Below, piece after piece: positions 42,701-55,505 of a stretch of DNA of 64,000 bases (position 1 is the stretch's first letter; the number at the start of each line of letters is the position of its first letter). A program made the translations under genes and the position numbers. Source of the DNA: Psettodes erumei (taxonomy: Eukaryota; Chordata; Actinopteri; Pleuronectiformes; Psettodidae); the NCBI GenBank assembly GCA_016785225.1, contig JAFBJZ010000510.1, positions 2,542,001 through 2,606,000 on the forward strand. Direction: 5' to 3'. The notes beneath the pieces are model-generated. The model did not search any database. It was not told the origin of the DNA and saw only the letters and a program-made list of their open reading frames with translations.

Positions 42701-45037
42701 CAGAGTCATAGTCTGCTCAGGTGGGAAGGTTATGTGCAATCTGCAGAGACGCGGTATGTGTGTTTGTATTTTTGTAGGTGGACTGGGGGTCACTGGACTA
42801 CCTGGTCGTTGACATGCCTCCTGGGACAGGAGACGTCCAGCTGTCCATCACCCAGAACATCCCAGTAGCAGGTCAGTCCCATCAACGACACTAAGAGCGC
42901 GTTTCTCGAACTGCACAGACACATCAACTTTCCCACACAAGGCAACGACATACTGGACAATGTTTACACCACACAGAAAGGTGCCTACAAAGCCTGTGCC
43001 GGTGCCTCAGACCACTCCACTGTTATGCTGATGCCAGCATACACACCACTGGTAAAAGTCACCAAACCAGAAGCATGTACGTGTGTGACCAGAGCCGACC
43101 TCCATGAATACACGGAGACCGTGTTTGCCTACATGCAGAAGTGCATGGATGACGTCACGGTCACCAGAACCCTCACTGTTTGGGCCAACCGGAAGCCGTG
43201 GCTGACTGGGGAGGTTCTCAGGCTCCTGTGGGCTCGGAAATGCTGCCTTCAGAGCGAGGTGGGCCTAAGGGCAGCAAGGGCCAACCTGTCATGTGGCAGC
43301 AAAAGGCCAACATACAGTATTCCAGGAGGATAGCCACCCACTTCAGCGACAGCAGCGACACCAGGAACCTGTGGCGGGGATAGACCATCACGGACTACAA
43401 GCCCCCACTGCAGACCTGTGACAACTCCACCTCTCTGCTTAACCAGCTGAACAACTTTTTCGCTCGTTTTGAGGCTGACAACAGGACCCCGGCACAGAAA
43501 ACTACACCCCTTCCCAGCGCCCCGGGTGTTGGACGCTGTCCCCAAACAGCGTGAGGAAATCCCTCAGAAGGACCAATGTCCTGAAAGCCCCAGGTCCTGA
43601 CAACATTCCTGGACGTGTCCTTAAAGACTGTTCTGGGAGCTCACAGGTGTTTTCACTGACATCTTCAACACCTCACTGAGCCAGGCTGTTGTCCCGTCAT
43701 GCCTCAAAGCGACCACCATCATCCCTGTCCCGAAGAATTCATCTCCCACCTAAACGTGGAGAAGACGAAGGACTTCAGGAGAGTGCACACCCAACATGAC
43801 ACCAGCTTTGTCCTACATGTGCTACACATTTTAATCTCCCACTAATACTGATGCTAACCCTAAAACCAAGTGTTAACCCTCACACAGCCCTCAGGCCTGC
43901 AGTGTCCACCTTTCACATATGTGTTCAGTCTTGTGTCTTCAGGTCAGGTCAGGTGGGGGGGGGGTTGGAGAGTGCGTCTTGCTGATTTTTTTGTTTTTCT
44001 GTGGAGGTGCTGTAATTGTGTCGACGCCGCAGGACATCGCTCTGCTGGACGCCCGCAGAGGAGCCGAGATGTTCAAGAAAGTTAATGTGCCGGTAATCTG
44101 TGTGTGTTTGTGTGTGTCTGTGAATATGAAAAGTTGTGTTTCCGTGGTACAAAATCCAGCCAGCGAACGACAGTAAACTGTCACAACAATGACAAAGGCG
44201 TTGATTCGATTTTATGAACCGATGACGGACGTTTGGGTTTTATTTTCCGCAGGTTCTCGGTCTGGTTCAGAACATGAGCGTCTTCCAGTGTCCCAACTGC
44301 AACCACCAGACCCACATCTTCGGCTCTGACGGGGCCCGGCAGCTGGCTGACACTCTGGGGGTCGCATTTTTAGGTAGGAAGGTCATCAGTGCCGGTTTGG
44401 ACTCATCTTCAGGATGGAAATTTTTGCTGTCATGTTACCAGCACTAACCTCTATGTAGCATCATTTTCTTACTTGTACATCAATTTCATGGATTTTCTGA
44501 ACTGTTTCAAGTACAAAAACAATTTTACGTAATATTGTTGCAGACATTTTTGATGGGTTTTGTTCTCTGATGCCAGAGTTGATCACTGTCTCCCTCCAGG
44601 TGACATTCCTCTTCACCTAAACATCAGAGAGACGTCAGACAGAGGACAGCCAGTGGTCATCTCATCTCCAGACAGCCCAGAGGTCTCTCTTCTCTTCTGT
44701 TCTATTAATAATACAATAATTATTATTTAAAATGGAATTTAACAAGTTCTTTTTTTAAAACAAAGTGCTTCAAATAGGGAAATCAAGATACAAGTAAAAC
44801 CAGATCAGTAAAGGTAGAACAATATACCAATAAACACTAAAAAATATGAAATGAACACACAGAACAGATCAAACATGACAGCTACTGTTGTTTTGTTCCT
44901 ATTGAAACCCATTTGTCCACATCAACGTAATAATGAGACGGTGCTTATTTCCCGTGTGTGTTCACTCCCTCCAGACGGAGGCGTACAGGAAGGTGGCGGC
45001 TGCGGTGGTCAGGAGACTGCAGGAGGTCCACGCTTGA
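39783..45037 (+). CDS. nubpl: Iron-sulfur protein NUBPL (complex I assembly factor IND1)
   Basis: NUBPL is a mitochondrial P-loop ATPase that delivers [4Fe-4S] clusters to respiratory complex I. Eleven exons: 39783-39911, 41046-41190, 41544-41578, 42207-42297, 42446-42485, 42596-42686, 42778-42871, 44007-44092, 44253-44373, 44600-44682 and 44975-45037. All are GT-AG and in phase, giving 325 residues (human 319, also eleven exons as I recall). The N-terminus (about 1-43) is basic and poor in acid, like a mitochondrial targeting peptide. The deviant Walker A GKGGVGKST is at residues 81-89, followed by GLLDADVYGPS, the VVDMPPGTGD motif, and the Fe-S ligand pair CPNC at 250-253. The protein ends QEVHA. 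Intron 7 (42872-44006) contains a broken LINE. An AATAAA lies at 45310-45315. Confidence 0.97.
42887..43815 (+). mobile_element. Broken L2-clade-like LINE ORF2 fragment in nubpl intron 7
   Basis: Frames carry the end of an endonuclease domain (FPTQGNDILDNVYTTQKGAY, then SDHSTVMLMPAY). The linker typical of L2-type fish LINEs follows (NRKPWLTGEV, RRIATHFSDSSDTRNLW, TITDYKPPLQTC, LLNQLNNFFARFEADN), and then the start of the reverse transcriptase. Frameshifts and stops interrupt it. Near 43735-43760 it jumps from the early RT region to a late one (NVEKTKDFR), so the catalytic core is deleted. It is in the same orientation as nubpl and begins about 15 bp after the exon 7 donor. Confidence 0.8.
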
Positions 45038-45429
45038 CTGGCAGGACGTAAAGATGGGAAGACGCATGAAGCGGCTCAGTGACAACGTGCCCTCGGACTC
45101 TTACACATGAAATACACACCCAGTATATGTCGACACACATAGTCATATGCAGATCATAGACAGAAACGCACAAACTTCTCTGCTGTTGTGACCCTCAGTA
45201 AGTTAAATCTGAAGCACTGCTTACAGCAGCCCCTAGTCAATACTTTATATTCTTGTTTACTACAGTATTATTGAAGAAATCGGATTCATTTAACAATATG
45301 ATGGAATCTAATAAAACTAAAGAGAACCAAATTCTGCCTGTTTATGTTTGTCTGGTTATTACATTTGAGGTCAAAAATAAATATATTGTATAGGGCTCCA
45401 AATAAACAAACTGTAATAGGAAATATAAT

Positions 45430-45700
45430 TGATATATAAGATAATAAGATAAGAACTTTATTGATTGAATTGTTGTGCCAGGGTTGCATACAAAGAAGAC
45501 AAATAAAAATGACAGAATAATATAAAAGAATAACAGACTTTAAAAAAATATACATGATATATACATATCCAATATACATGAGGTATAAAATAACAGCAGA
45601 TAAGGTGCGGATAAAAGTGTTCATTGTAGTGCAGGATTTATTGTCATTCCAGTGTGTCCAGTCCAGTGTGGCATGCAGGGGGTGTGACTTGTTGAGGAAA
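45430..45700 (-). repeat. LINE 3' tail-like repeat
   Basis: Begins with AAGAACTTTATTGATTGAAT, followed by A-rich sequence with many ATAT/TATA steps. This is the usual look of a reversed teleost LINE 3' end. A weaker similar stretch is at about 52735-52920. No coding part remains. Confidence 0.5.
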
Positions 45701-45984
45701 AACTATACCTGATGATAAAACGGTGGTAAGATTTCTATAAAGGTTTGAAGATGTGTTTGACAAGACAGCACGTTGGTTGGTGACAACTGATGAGTTGGTC
45801 TGTAGAAATGGAAATCTTCAACACAATGAAACATGTGACTGAGCCTTTAATTCTGGAGCCAGCACCAGAACAAAATGCAGTTTGGTGACTTGACAGCAGA
45901 GGACGCTGGTCGCACACCAATAATCACATGATAACATCCAGGACCCAAAAGTCACACAGGCACCTCTCATCACTGCTGATGTAC

Positions 45985-46090
45985 AGTTACTCAAGTACTG
46001 TACTTAGTATAGTATACATGTAGGTGTAGTCTCTTTAAGTATTTCCATTTTATTCCTATTCATACTTCTATGCCACTGCATTTCACATTG
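45985..46090. repeat. Teleost interspersed repeat fragment (TACTTCTA...CCACTGCATTTC type)
   Basis: Contains GTTACTCAAGTACTGTACTT and CATACTTCTATGCCACTGCA, blocks of a common fish repeat. Its continuing part appears at 7612-7675. Confidence 0.45.
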
Positions 46091-47017
46091 ATGATTGACT
46101 TATAAAATAATAAAGTTTTTTTTAAAGATTCAGTCAGTGGCTCCCAAGCATTTCTGTCTTGTGACCGTGTTACAAGAAAAAAAAAATATTTTGGCCCCTC
46201 ATCTTGTTTCAGATATCTGTGAGTTGTTAGCAGTGTTAGCGGAGACATTTAACCTTCAGTTTAACCCAGCAGAACTGCTTCACACAACCTGCACAGATTA
46301 TATGTTTAAAAAGCTCCAAGGCTCCTGATTCTGTCAGAGCAAAGCTTCCTCATATCACTGCAACTGCTGATGACGGAACTGGCTCACACTTGTGACTCCA
46401 ACACAAAAAGAACCAGTACAGCTCTGGAATTCTCTTTTTTATGCTCAAAAAAGGGCAAGGCAACGTTGGTTTCAGTTCCTCTTCTCCTCACTATAATCTT
46501 TTGGGAATAAAATTCAAAGACTCTTTTCCAAGCAGACCAGCGTTTGACTGTAATCCAAAATAGATAAGTAAGAATACTCAAGAGAGACTTGTTTCCTTTT
46601 AAATACCCAGTTCTTACTCACTTGTTCACCATAGCCTTATTTTCTTGCACTGTGCCTACATTTAAGTAACAGTAAGAACCAATATAATTTTTATTGGTAC
46701 TTGGTATTTGTGCTACAGTGTTACAGAAACTGAATTGAGTTTACAGCTGTTTAATGACAACAGCTCATAATTATTAATAGTCAGAATGATTTCATTTTTA
46801 AATAACAACAGATATAAATCTATTGTTTGTTTTGATATGAACAGAGTCACATGACTGTTTCCATGAGGAGGAGGAGGCGATGTTACCAGACTGAGACTCT
46901 GGCTCACAGCGGACGTTTTCTTCACACACTCTTCGCCAGAAACTGTTGACCACAGCTGTGAAATGTCTCACTGTGTAGGCGCAGAACAACACACCCGCAT
47001 CCTGGGAGCACACATGT

Positions 47018-47019
<2 letters not shown>

Positions 47020-47074
<55 letters not shown>
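47020..47074. repeat. (CA)n microsatellite
   Basis: CA run of about 55 bp. Shorter GT (47175-47199) and CA (47273-47295) runs follow, so three tracts of alternating polarity lie within 300 bp. Confidence 0.97.
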
Positions 47075-47077
<3 letters not shown>

Positions 47078-49445
47078 GAGGGAGGGTTTCTCTTGGAAAG
47101 GTGACAGGAATGAGCGGACAATAACTCGCCTCATCTGGGAAAATCTCCCTTTCAGTCTTTTGTGTGTTTCTAAAGTGTGTGTGTGTGTGTGTGTGTGTGA
47201 GTCAGACCACACTCTGATTCCTGGCTGGTGGTGTGACTGGCAGTTTGCCTTGAGGAGGGACAGCCAAGGAGACACACACACACACACACACACACAAAAC
47301 ACAAAACAAATAAAATAGCTAAAATGTTCTGATTACAAATTCATCACATACACAGAACGACACACACACAAAAATAAGAGAGAATTTCCTGGATGACTAT
47401 AAGTCCACTTACAGTCAGAATAAAAACAACCCAAATACACACAGTTTCTCGTAAACCTTCTACCAAAATCACTTTCTTTCATCATTCTTAGATCCGAAAT
47501 AGGCTGTAAAGTTGCAGATTCAGGGTTTATTTTATACCAGTAATACACAAGGGGGACTGTGGGAGTCAAGACAAGAGTCTGGAAGGCCAAGGAAACTTTC
47601 AGATAAACCTGATGGCCAGAAAGGCAGAGCAAAAAAAGAAAAAAACCCACATGACTGTGAAGGAGTCACAGGATGGTTTAGCTGACATGGGGGCGGTGGT
47701 GATGGTTCAGCGTTCCTCTGTGTCTGTGTGTCTATGTGGAGGAGGTGTCAGTGGGAGACCTCACCTGCGTAAGTCAACGTCTTGAATTCCACAGAGCAAC
47801 ATCTGGGTGAGTCACAGCTGCAACAGATGAAGTTCAAACTCAGCTCTCTAGCCAAAATCACCAGAGCTGCATCTGATGAAGAGAACACGTGTGGAAATCT
47901 GCTGCTCCGGGTTCATCTGGCACTTCGAGGCTCAGGAAATGCTGCACAGACCGGGCGAGGGATGGATTCCACTGGATATCAAACGCCCCGCCGTCAGTCA
48001 AGAAAGTGAAAGAGAAAAAGAGGCTGGTTTCTGCAGCGGGACAGTGATCCAAAGCAGAACTCAAAGTCCCCCATCAGCTACCCCAGCTGCTTTAAGCAAC
48101 ACAAGTTCAAGCTGTTGGACCCCCCTCCCAACAAACCATGTAAACCCAACACACTGCTTCTTTCAAGGTAAACAGCCCCGGAGTTTGCTGATTGGTCAAA
48201 CTGAAAGGCTTCTGGACTTTTGGAACTCCTTGGTGCAAAACACATGTGCAAGCCATAATATTGTTGACCTACCACTCGACATATAAATTGTAACCCCCCC
48301 CCAAAGAATTTCCATCAAACTCATTTAACCTCATACCAGGAAATGAAGCAGACAGAAGAGCGAGGAGGAGAAGCTTCTCATCCTCGACTTATCGAGAACT
48401 AAAACAACCATAGATAGATAGATAGACAGATAGTGTTTAATTTTTCACTGTCTTCCTTCTGCATGTGAGTCACCACAACCAGAGAAGAAGGATGACTGAT
48501 ATGACAGATGGAAATATATTATTGATTCAGGTTATGTTGGGAAACTTTATTTCAAACTTCCTCCCTCAACAGAACCAATTCATCAGGAGCTCAAACACAA
48601 ATCCCAAGAGGTTTAATTTACATTCACATTTGTAATCACTGACTTGACACTGGTGAATAAATGTAAAATGATGTTGATAAGATGCATAACTTTTATACAT
48701 ATTAAAGCCTGAAGAATTTGAAGACCGGCTCCACATCTTAGGTTATGGTTGTTTATTCACTGCACTTTTTTTTATTATCACATTTGTTTTATTTTGTAGC
48801 ATTCACCTTGTCTTTTCTCCCCAGATCTATCACTTCCTGTTCCCATGCCTTCCCTCCTGTGATAAAGCTAGCCAGCAGCCAAACATAATAAACAATATTT
48901 GATGTTATGATTATGCCCTATACGGGGCAGCAAGTTTTGAGGAATGTGACAGCTGATGGACACATGCTGCTGTGAAACTGGGGGTAAAAACTGTATTTGT
49001 ACAAATTTCAATGCAATTTCTCTTCTCACTTTGATCCAGGTTTGCCTCATAATTTTGTACAGAGATGCAGTGAGGAGTGCAGCAGCTCAAACTATTAAAA
49101 TGATTATTATAATGATGATAAACAGCTGACAGCAGTTTACACGACGATAAGATAACATTACAGATGTGCATCAGATCACAGCTTGTGTTCATGCAGCATT
49201 CCTCACTTCCATTTTCTCCAGCTTCCTCCTTCATATTTGTGTGTGCATGTGCTGGTTTGGCTGCTTCTGTGCCAGTGTTCCGTCTGTGCTTTACATTTGC
49301 ATAATATGGAATACATGTATGTGCATGCATCATTATGAGTATGTGTGTATCAGTTTTTGTATCAGTGTGTTTGTGCTTCAGTCAGCACTGAAATGAAATA
49401 TAAATCCTCATTATGAAAACCATCCTGTATTCCCAAATTAGAGAA

Positions 49446-49510
49446 GATGAAGAAGAAGGAGAAGAAGAAGAAGAAGAAGAAGAAGAAGAAGAAGAAGAAG
49501 AAGAAGAAGG
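49446..49510. repeat. (GAA)n trinucleotide microsatellite
   Basis: Nearly pure AAG/GAA run of about 65 bp. It creates poly-Glu and poly-Phe open frames on the two strands, which are not genes. Confidence 0.97.
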
Positions 49511-52500
49511 AAATGAGTGGGAGGGAAGATTTTACAAACAGAAACAAACACAGCTTACCCACACGTCTTCTTCTTCTGCGCTGTGTGCGCTTGGAGTGCA
49601 GGTGAGGACTGAGATGTATAAACAATAATGTTTGGAAGAAGAAGATGAGGGCCTGTGTGTAGAAACCATAAACTTTATGGAAACGTGGACACAGCGTCTC
49701 TGCCGGGAACCACAGGTTTCTGATGAGACATTTGGGATTCTCAGTTTCTAACATCTTTCCCTAAAATTAGATGCAAAATTGTTTAATTTGGGCAAAAAGG
49801 GGGCCAAAACAAAAATGACATAATAACTGACACAATAAGATGATACTCTTGTCAAAAAAGCTTTGAAGCTTTAACACCCTTGTAATAGAGTAGAAAGTTT
49901 GAAAATCATCACCAAAAAATTTAATTATAACACTTGTGTTTCCAAAGAAGAAATGCAGGGGCTTCCATTCACTTCAGTGTGTTAGCACTGGTGGACAGTC
50001 AGGGAACTGCAGCTTGACATGCCTCAGCTGCTCTTATTATTTCACAGGAACCTGAGCACCTGCCTGGATGTGACAGGAGAAAAATAGCCAGGCCACATGT
50101 TGGAAAAGGTGTAAATTCATCTGTCTCTCTGAGGAAGTTATATCAACCGTGGGCACTGCTGCTCCGTTAGCTGTAAGGGGAAACAGTTGCTTCCAGGGCC
50201 TGGTCTCTGGGTTGGTGGCAGGCAGTAATGAAGGAGGTAAGTGTGAGCGCTAAAATCTTTTCTCATGGCTGTTTTGCTTACAGGAGCAAAACCGGCTTAA
50301 CATTTCCCACAAACACAAGCTATTTGCGATGTAGCATTTGCAGCAGCTATTTTTTCCACCAATTGGGGTGTGTCATACACACAGTCATGGAAATATATAT
50401 TGATTTTGTGTACATGGAGGTGTTATTGCCACACAGAAATCAAGTTTAAATCATTTAATTAGAAAAGTGGTGCTGGATGGCAAATTCATGACAATGTACA
50501 CAAAACCAGTGGGTCCATTTTAGTATGAACACAAACTGCTGTGTTAACACACCACACGATTATATATATAAAGAAACAGGACGGATTGTACATTCTGCAG
50601 TCTGTACCTGCTCTACTGCACTGCACCTCCCTGTCTTTAGCCACTGGATTAATTCAAATACACACACTTTGAAGGCGGTGATGGATTCATACAGTCACTG
50701 GTGTTTTGAGAAAAAACATGGTGAGGCAACGTCAACTACTTGGGACAGATTCAGAACTCAAAAATTACAAGTTACAAGTCTTTAGTAATGTGCTAATCCA
50801 CTGTTCTTTGTCTTATCAGGATTTTTTGGGGTTTAACAATGTATAAAATGAATGAAATCTGGTTTCTAGCAGTGTCCTGCAGCTGGTGACACTGAGGCGT
50901 GTGGCAAAAGTTCACAGACTATTCTGAGTAAGAAAAAAAAGGAAAAAAAAGCAAATGACCGCAACAGCATTTGAAAAATGGCCGATCAAACTACAGCGAG
51001 GCAAGAGACTCTCAGACACACCTGGCATCAAATGTTTACCATCTGCTTCCATTACCAAAGTCTGTGAACACATACTTGACATTGTGAGCGGGGAGGCCAT
51101 CCCACAGGCACAATTAAAAAGACCATTTCAACACCCTTCTATCAGCTGCTGATTTTAAATAGAAGAATAAGGTTAAAAACAGAAGTAACTGAATAACTTG
51201 TGTGGCACATCAATCCAAATTTAAATTCATTTCTAAATAACCAAAAAACACACTATTCTCCTGCAGCCAGCAGGTGCTGCTTTCCCCCAAATGACCTGTC
51301 ACCTCGAGACATATGGATATAGGGAACTGCCGACAAACCCCCTCTACCCACATGTTCAGAGAGGGACGCAATTAGATGCCTTATCTCGCTGAGGGACATC
51401 ACGTGAAGATAAGAGTAGACGGATGAGTTTGAGCCAGAGAAAGAAAATGAAAGATGTAAATGGACTCGCTGGTCTGACACGAGAACAGCTGATTCTTGAA
51501 AACAATACTTGCCACCAGCCGTGACTATGGAGCTGCTTGAGATATCTCGACCAACATGAAATCATCAGCAACTCATTTCCCCATTTGTCCACAGGAAGGA
51601 ATGAATGCACGATAAAACGATTAAAGTCCAAACAGCAGCTGTATGATGAGAGCTGAGAAGCTTTGCCCAAAACAACAGTTAAGCTCTGGGTTTAACTTCA
51701 CGCAAGAATGAATTTGCAAAATAACAAAAAGGCTCAAGATTTAAACAGGTTGTACTGTGGTTGCTATTTGAGGACTGCTGCTGCCTTGTTGGTTGGTTTA
51801 AAGACAGACCTTTCAGGACAGGACTTTTTTGGACAGACTTTTCCTTTATTTGGTTCATAATGATGGAGGTCAAACGATTCTTTGCACTCTTCTTATTACA
51901 GTTAGTCTCTCCCACACACTTTACTCGGACACACACACAAACGCACACTCCCTGTTGACCTTGCGATCAGTGCTCTCGCCCGCAGCCCCGAGCGTTGCCT
52001 CGCTGCCATGACGACACAGCTGTAATGCTTGTGGCCAGATAAACAGCAGCAGCTGGTTCCAATTGTGCTGTGTCACATTGTGTGCGTGTGTGCGTGCGTG
52101 TGTGTAAGTGTGTATTCTCATTAAGGCAGCACCCCCACACTCCTCCACTCATCTGTCTTTTTCTTTGGGGAGAACAAGGTTAAACCTCCCCTTGCTCTTC
52201 CTCTCTCATGTTTTCACCCCCCTTCTCATCCACTCCCTCTTTCCTTCTTCTTCTTCTCTTCCCTCTCGTCTGCTGCCTCCCTCCTCCTCCTCTTTCACCC
52301 TCTCAGTCTCTCCTCTTGTCTGGTCTCTTATATTTGTCTTCAACCACATTGACCCACACTGGATTCATTTTCACAAGACGGAGAAAGTAGCCATGGTGCA
52401 ATGTGTACCATAAGGCTGTCCACTGTTGAAAACAGGACAGTTGCAAAACGTATGAACTAATTATTTTATATTTTCATGAATTTCGGATAATGTACAACAA

Positions 52501-53221
52501 GATGCCAGTTAGCCTTTATAAAAGATACACAAAGATACTTTCAACATAAAGGACATTAAAGGTGCAGCATGTGGTTTCTTGCCAGGAGCGGGTGGTGGCG
52601 AACATGCACTGAGCAGTGCTGCTTCTTCATGGCAGAGGTTAGGACAGGTCAGCCAGGTTGGGTATAGCTGGTTGGCAGACTAACCTCAGTTACACAGACA
52701 ATCACAAGAAGGGATAGTTATGAAGCAAGACAAGAGTTAAGTTGAATTCCATGGCTGGAGACAGCTCTTAGTGAGTAAAGGAATTTAAATTTCTTTGCAG
52801 CAGCAGCAAAGTCAACAGTAAAAACACACAAAGAGAATTCAGTAATATAAAAAGTATAAATATAAAAAATATAAACAGGATGATACAAGTAATACATAAA
52901 ACTTCTAGACAATATGTAGTTCACACCCTAGTAAAGTCCTTTGCTCCTCTTTTGCTTCTTTCCTTTCCTTTCCTTTCTGAACTTAATTGCGAAAGTTGCA
53001 GGTTGATTGACTGTGCTTTCAGGGGAAATCGGACATAAGAGCCCCTCCCCTTCTTATTTCCCATGAGGCTCTGTGCTCCACTGGTTTGAAACAGAAATAA
53101 AGATGGAGTACAACCGCTACAACACCCTGTTCAGTTCTGCTGTCAAAAGATGGAGCCTGCCTTTGTCTTTTTAAAGGTCTGTGTGTGTGTATTCATGTGC
53201 CTGTCGATGCATGGATTTCAC

Positions 53222-53229
53222 TGTCTGTC

Positions 53230-53274
<45 letters not shown>
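53222..53274. repeat. (CTGT)n/(GT)n microsatellite
   Basis: Short CTGT repeats run into a GT run. Confidence 0.95.
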
Positions 53275-53275
<1 letters not shown>

Positions 53276-53335
53276 GGAGGGTTAATAAGCTCTGTGGTTC
53301 ACCTGAGTCCCTCGAGCCTCGGGACAGGCGGCCAG

Positions 53336-53336
<1 letters not shown>

Positions 53337-53372
<36 letters not shown>

Positions 53373-53383
53373 TGCGTGTGTGA
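53337..53383. repeat. (GT)n microsatellite
   Basis: GT run with TA and GC interruptions, about 60 bp after the previous GT tract and in the same polarity. Confidence 0.93.
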
Positions 53384-53937
53384 ATAATTTATAGTTATAG
53401 AGAACACAGTCCCATTTCTTTCTCCTCATAATTGCAGTTTCTCAACATTACTGTGATAACAGCTCTGTTTAATGAGTCAGATGCGTTAAATCGTTGCACA
53501 GTTACAGTGCGGTGAGGTATGTGCTGGAACTAGTGCAGCGAGTTCCCGCAGTCTTGAAGAAATACTCTGTGTAACTGTATTTTTGTCATTCTCAGCTGGC
53601 GGTACCGTGATGTGCATGTGTGTCTTTGTCCTTTTTTCTGAGAAACTGTGATGAAAAATGTACACCCTCTGCATTCTTGTGAGTCATTTCCTGTCAATGC
53701 ATAGTGGACACCTGCTTGCATTCACATCCTACTGAGGTAAAACTGGTCACACATACGAATGGACTCTGTGTAAACTTCTTTCAACTTGTGTGGAAACGTT
53801 CTTTTTTAAGAACCTACAGAGACACGGGGCCTTCATTGAGGTAAGACGGTAGAGACGGTAAAATGTTGCTTTGCTTTGATGAAGAGACTTTGCTAAGAAA
53901 ACCCCTTTCATCTATCAAAACCTTTACATGTCATACA

Positions 53938-54011
53938 GGTGCTGTGGCTTAGCTGGTTAAAGCACCTGTCTTGTAAACAGGGGATCCTGGGTTCAAATCC
54001 CAGCAGCACCT
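53938..54011 (+). tRNA. tRNA-Thr (anticodon TGT)
   Basis: A complete cloverleaf of 74 bases including the discriminator T. The acceptor arms GGTGCTG (53938-53944) and CAGCACC (54004-54010) pair perfectly. The anticodon stem CCTGT/ACAGG encloses loop CTTGTAA with anticodon TGT at 53972-53974, which reads ACA codons for threonine. The internal Pol III promoter is intact: A box TGGCTTAGCTGG at 53945-53956 and B box GGTTCAAATCC at 53990-54000. A T5 terminator is at 54042-54046, and CCA is not encoded, as in other eukaryotes. No intron. Base pair 4-69 is G-C, not the G-U pair linked to alanine mischarging. Confidence 0.97.
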
Positions 54012-54041
54012 CAACAAGCTACTACTGCTACTAATACTTTC

Positions 54042-54046
54042 TTTTT
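54042..54046 (+). terminator. Pol III terminator of tRNA-Thr
   Basis: TTTTT on the sense strand, 31 bases after the tRNA 3' end; the first run of at least four Ts downstream. Confidence 0.7.
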
Positions 54047-55299
54047 CAATGTACTTTAGTTTTTGCATGACCTCCTACTTTGTTATTTCTTTTTGTCTTG
54101 AGCGGTTAATTGATAAATGTTGTCGTTGAGAGCTCAGAGATGTCCAGTGCAACATCTGCATGTTTTCTACATTTAACCTGAGTTTTGTTGTAAACATGCT
54201 ATTTACACCAGGAAAATCACTCATTGTGGTGAAGATGAACTGTTGTGACTGACAGTGTAGCAGTTTGAACACACAGAGACAAACAGACTCTGTGTGCGTC
54301 GTGGTGAACCAGATTTAAACCCACAACCTCGAGAGTTACAAGTGACACCACGATGCCTCGGAGCAGAGAGTGTGTGTGTGTGTGTGTGTGAAACAGTGTG
54401 TATCTATGTGTCTCAGCTGAGCACAGAATATTCCAGTGTGTGTCTTTGTGGGTGTGTGTGCATGAAGAAGATGAAAGGGATGCAGACTGGCCTCAGGCTC
54501 CAATTAAACCCAGGCTTAGGTTGCTATGGCGATACAGGTGAAGTGAAGTACTTTATGAAATATTACTGACGGACAGACTTACTGGTTTACACCTCCAGCA
54601 GAGAACAAACTGTCCCTTTGATGTTTCTTGTTTCTTGTTTCTTTGTTTCTTGTGTATGTTCAAACTTTACTGTGTTTGTTCTGCCTCTAAGCCTATTTAG
54701 TGGGACTTTTATTGTGAAGACACACTCATGCAGAATCAGCTCAATAATCAAACCAGTTCAGTCTCAGGTTATTTCAGAGCCTAACATTAAAGTGGTCGAC
54801 GATAGAGCCAGCTGACGATTAAAACTGTGGTGCAGAAATGCCAAAAATGTATTTGAGATCATTGAGAGACGCTGAGAGCACTGAAGGTTCCTTTGTTTCA
54901 ACTTTGACTGCATCATTTTTTCCATTTTGTAAATAAAATAGAACTATCTGTCTGTCAGCCCACGTTAAAGTCACTGAACGCCACAAAAGTTTTTGTTGTT
55001 GATTCATGCATCTGAATTCGAGCGAAGGAGCTGCCGGTCCGTCTTTACAGGAAAGAAACAAACTGAATGCTGCTTCGCCTCCCAGAGAGAGGTGATTCAT
55101 TACACGCTTTTGTTTCAATTGTATGGCTGTTTCCTTCTTGGGACACACAAACACACACACACACACATTCATTAACTCTTCCCGCATGAGTCGGCTGAAT
55201 TCTACAGCTGCAGTCATCCTTCTCCTCCTGGAAAAACAGCAGTGTGCATTTACTGTCAGCAGTGTGTGTGTGTGTGTGTATCATCACCATCAATAAGAT

Positions 55300-55505
55300 G
55301 ACTCCATACTTTATAGGAATTTTTCAACATTTTTGGGAAATCCCTTGTCTGCTTGCTCTCTGAGGGTGAGATGTGCAGCAGGGACATAGTTAGCCTAGCT
55401 TAGCATAAAAACTAGAGGCGGGTGTGGGGTAGCCAACCTGGCTCTGTCCGAAAGTAAAAAATGCACCTCCCAACCCCGCTAATGCTCACTATATCAACAG
55501 ACATG
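55300..55505 (+). repeat. Teleost interspersed repeat with TTAGCCTAGCTTAGCATAAA
   Basis: Contains TTAGCCTAGCTTAGCATAAA, then GCCAACCTGGCTCTGTCCGA and GCACCTCCCAACCCCGCTAA. This block order matches a very common fish repeat (GTTAGCTTAGCTTAGCATAA, then CTGGCTCTGTCC). The class is unsure, probably a non-autonomous DNA element or SINE. Confidence 0.65.

Larger units (their letters stand above)
45038..53937. other. Gene-poor region after nubpl
   Basis: The nubpl 3' UTR comes first. Beyond it there is no recognisable coding exon. Short open frames up to about 140 residues lack domains, and several follow repeats. Identified repeats are listed separately (45430-45700, 45990-46090, 47020-47074, 49446-49510, 53222-53274 and 53337-53383). 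Confidence 0.55.

Noticed and set aside
47876..48286. 136-residue plus-strand frame
   Set aside because: Composition and lack of any domain suggest chance.
49362..49754. 130-residue frame with poly-Phe
   Set aside because: Made by the GAA microsatellite.
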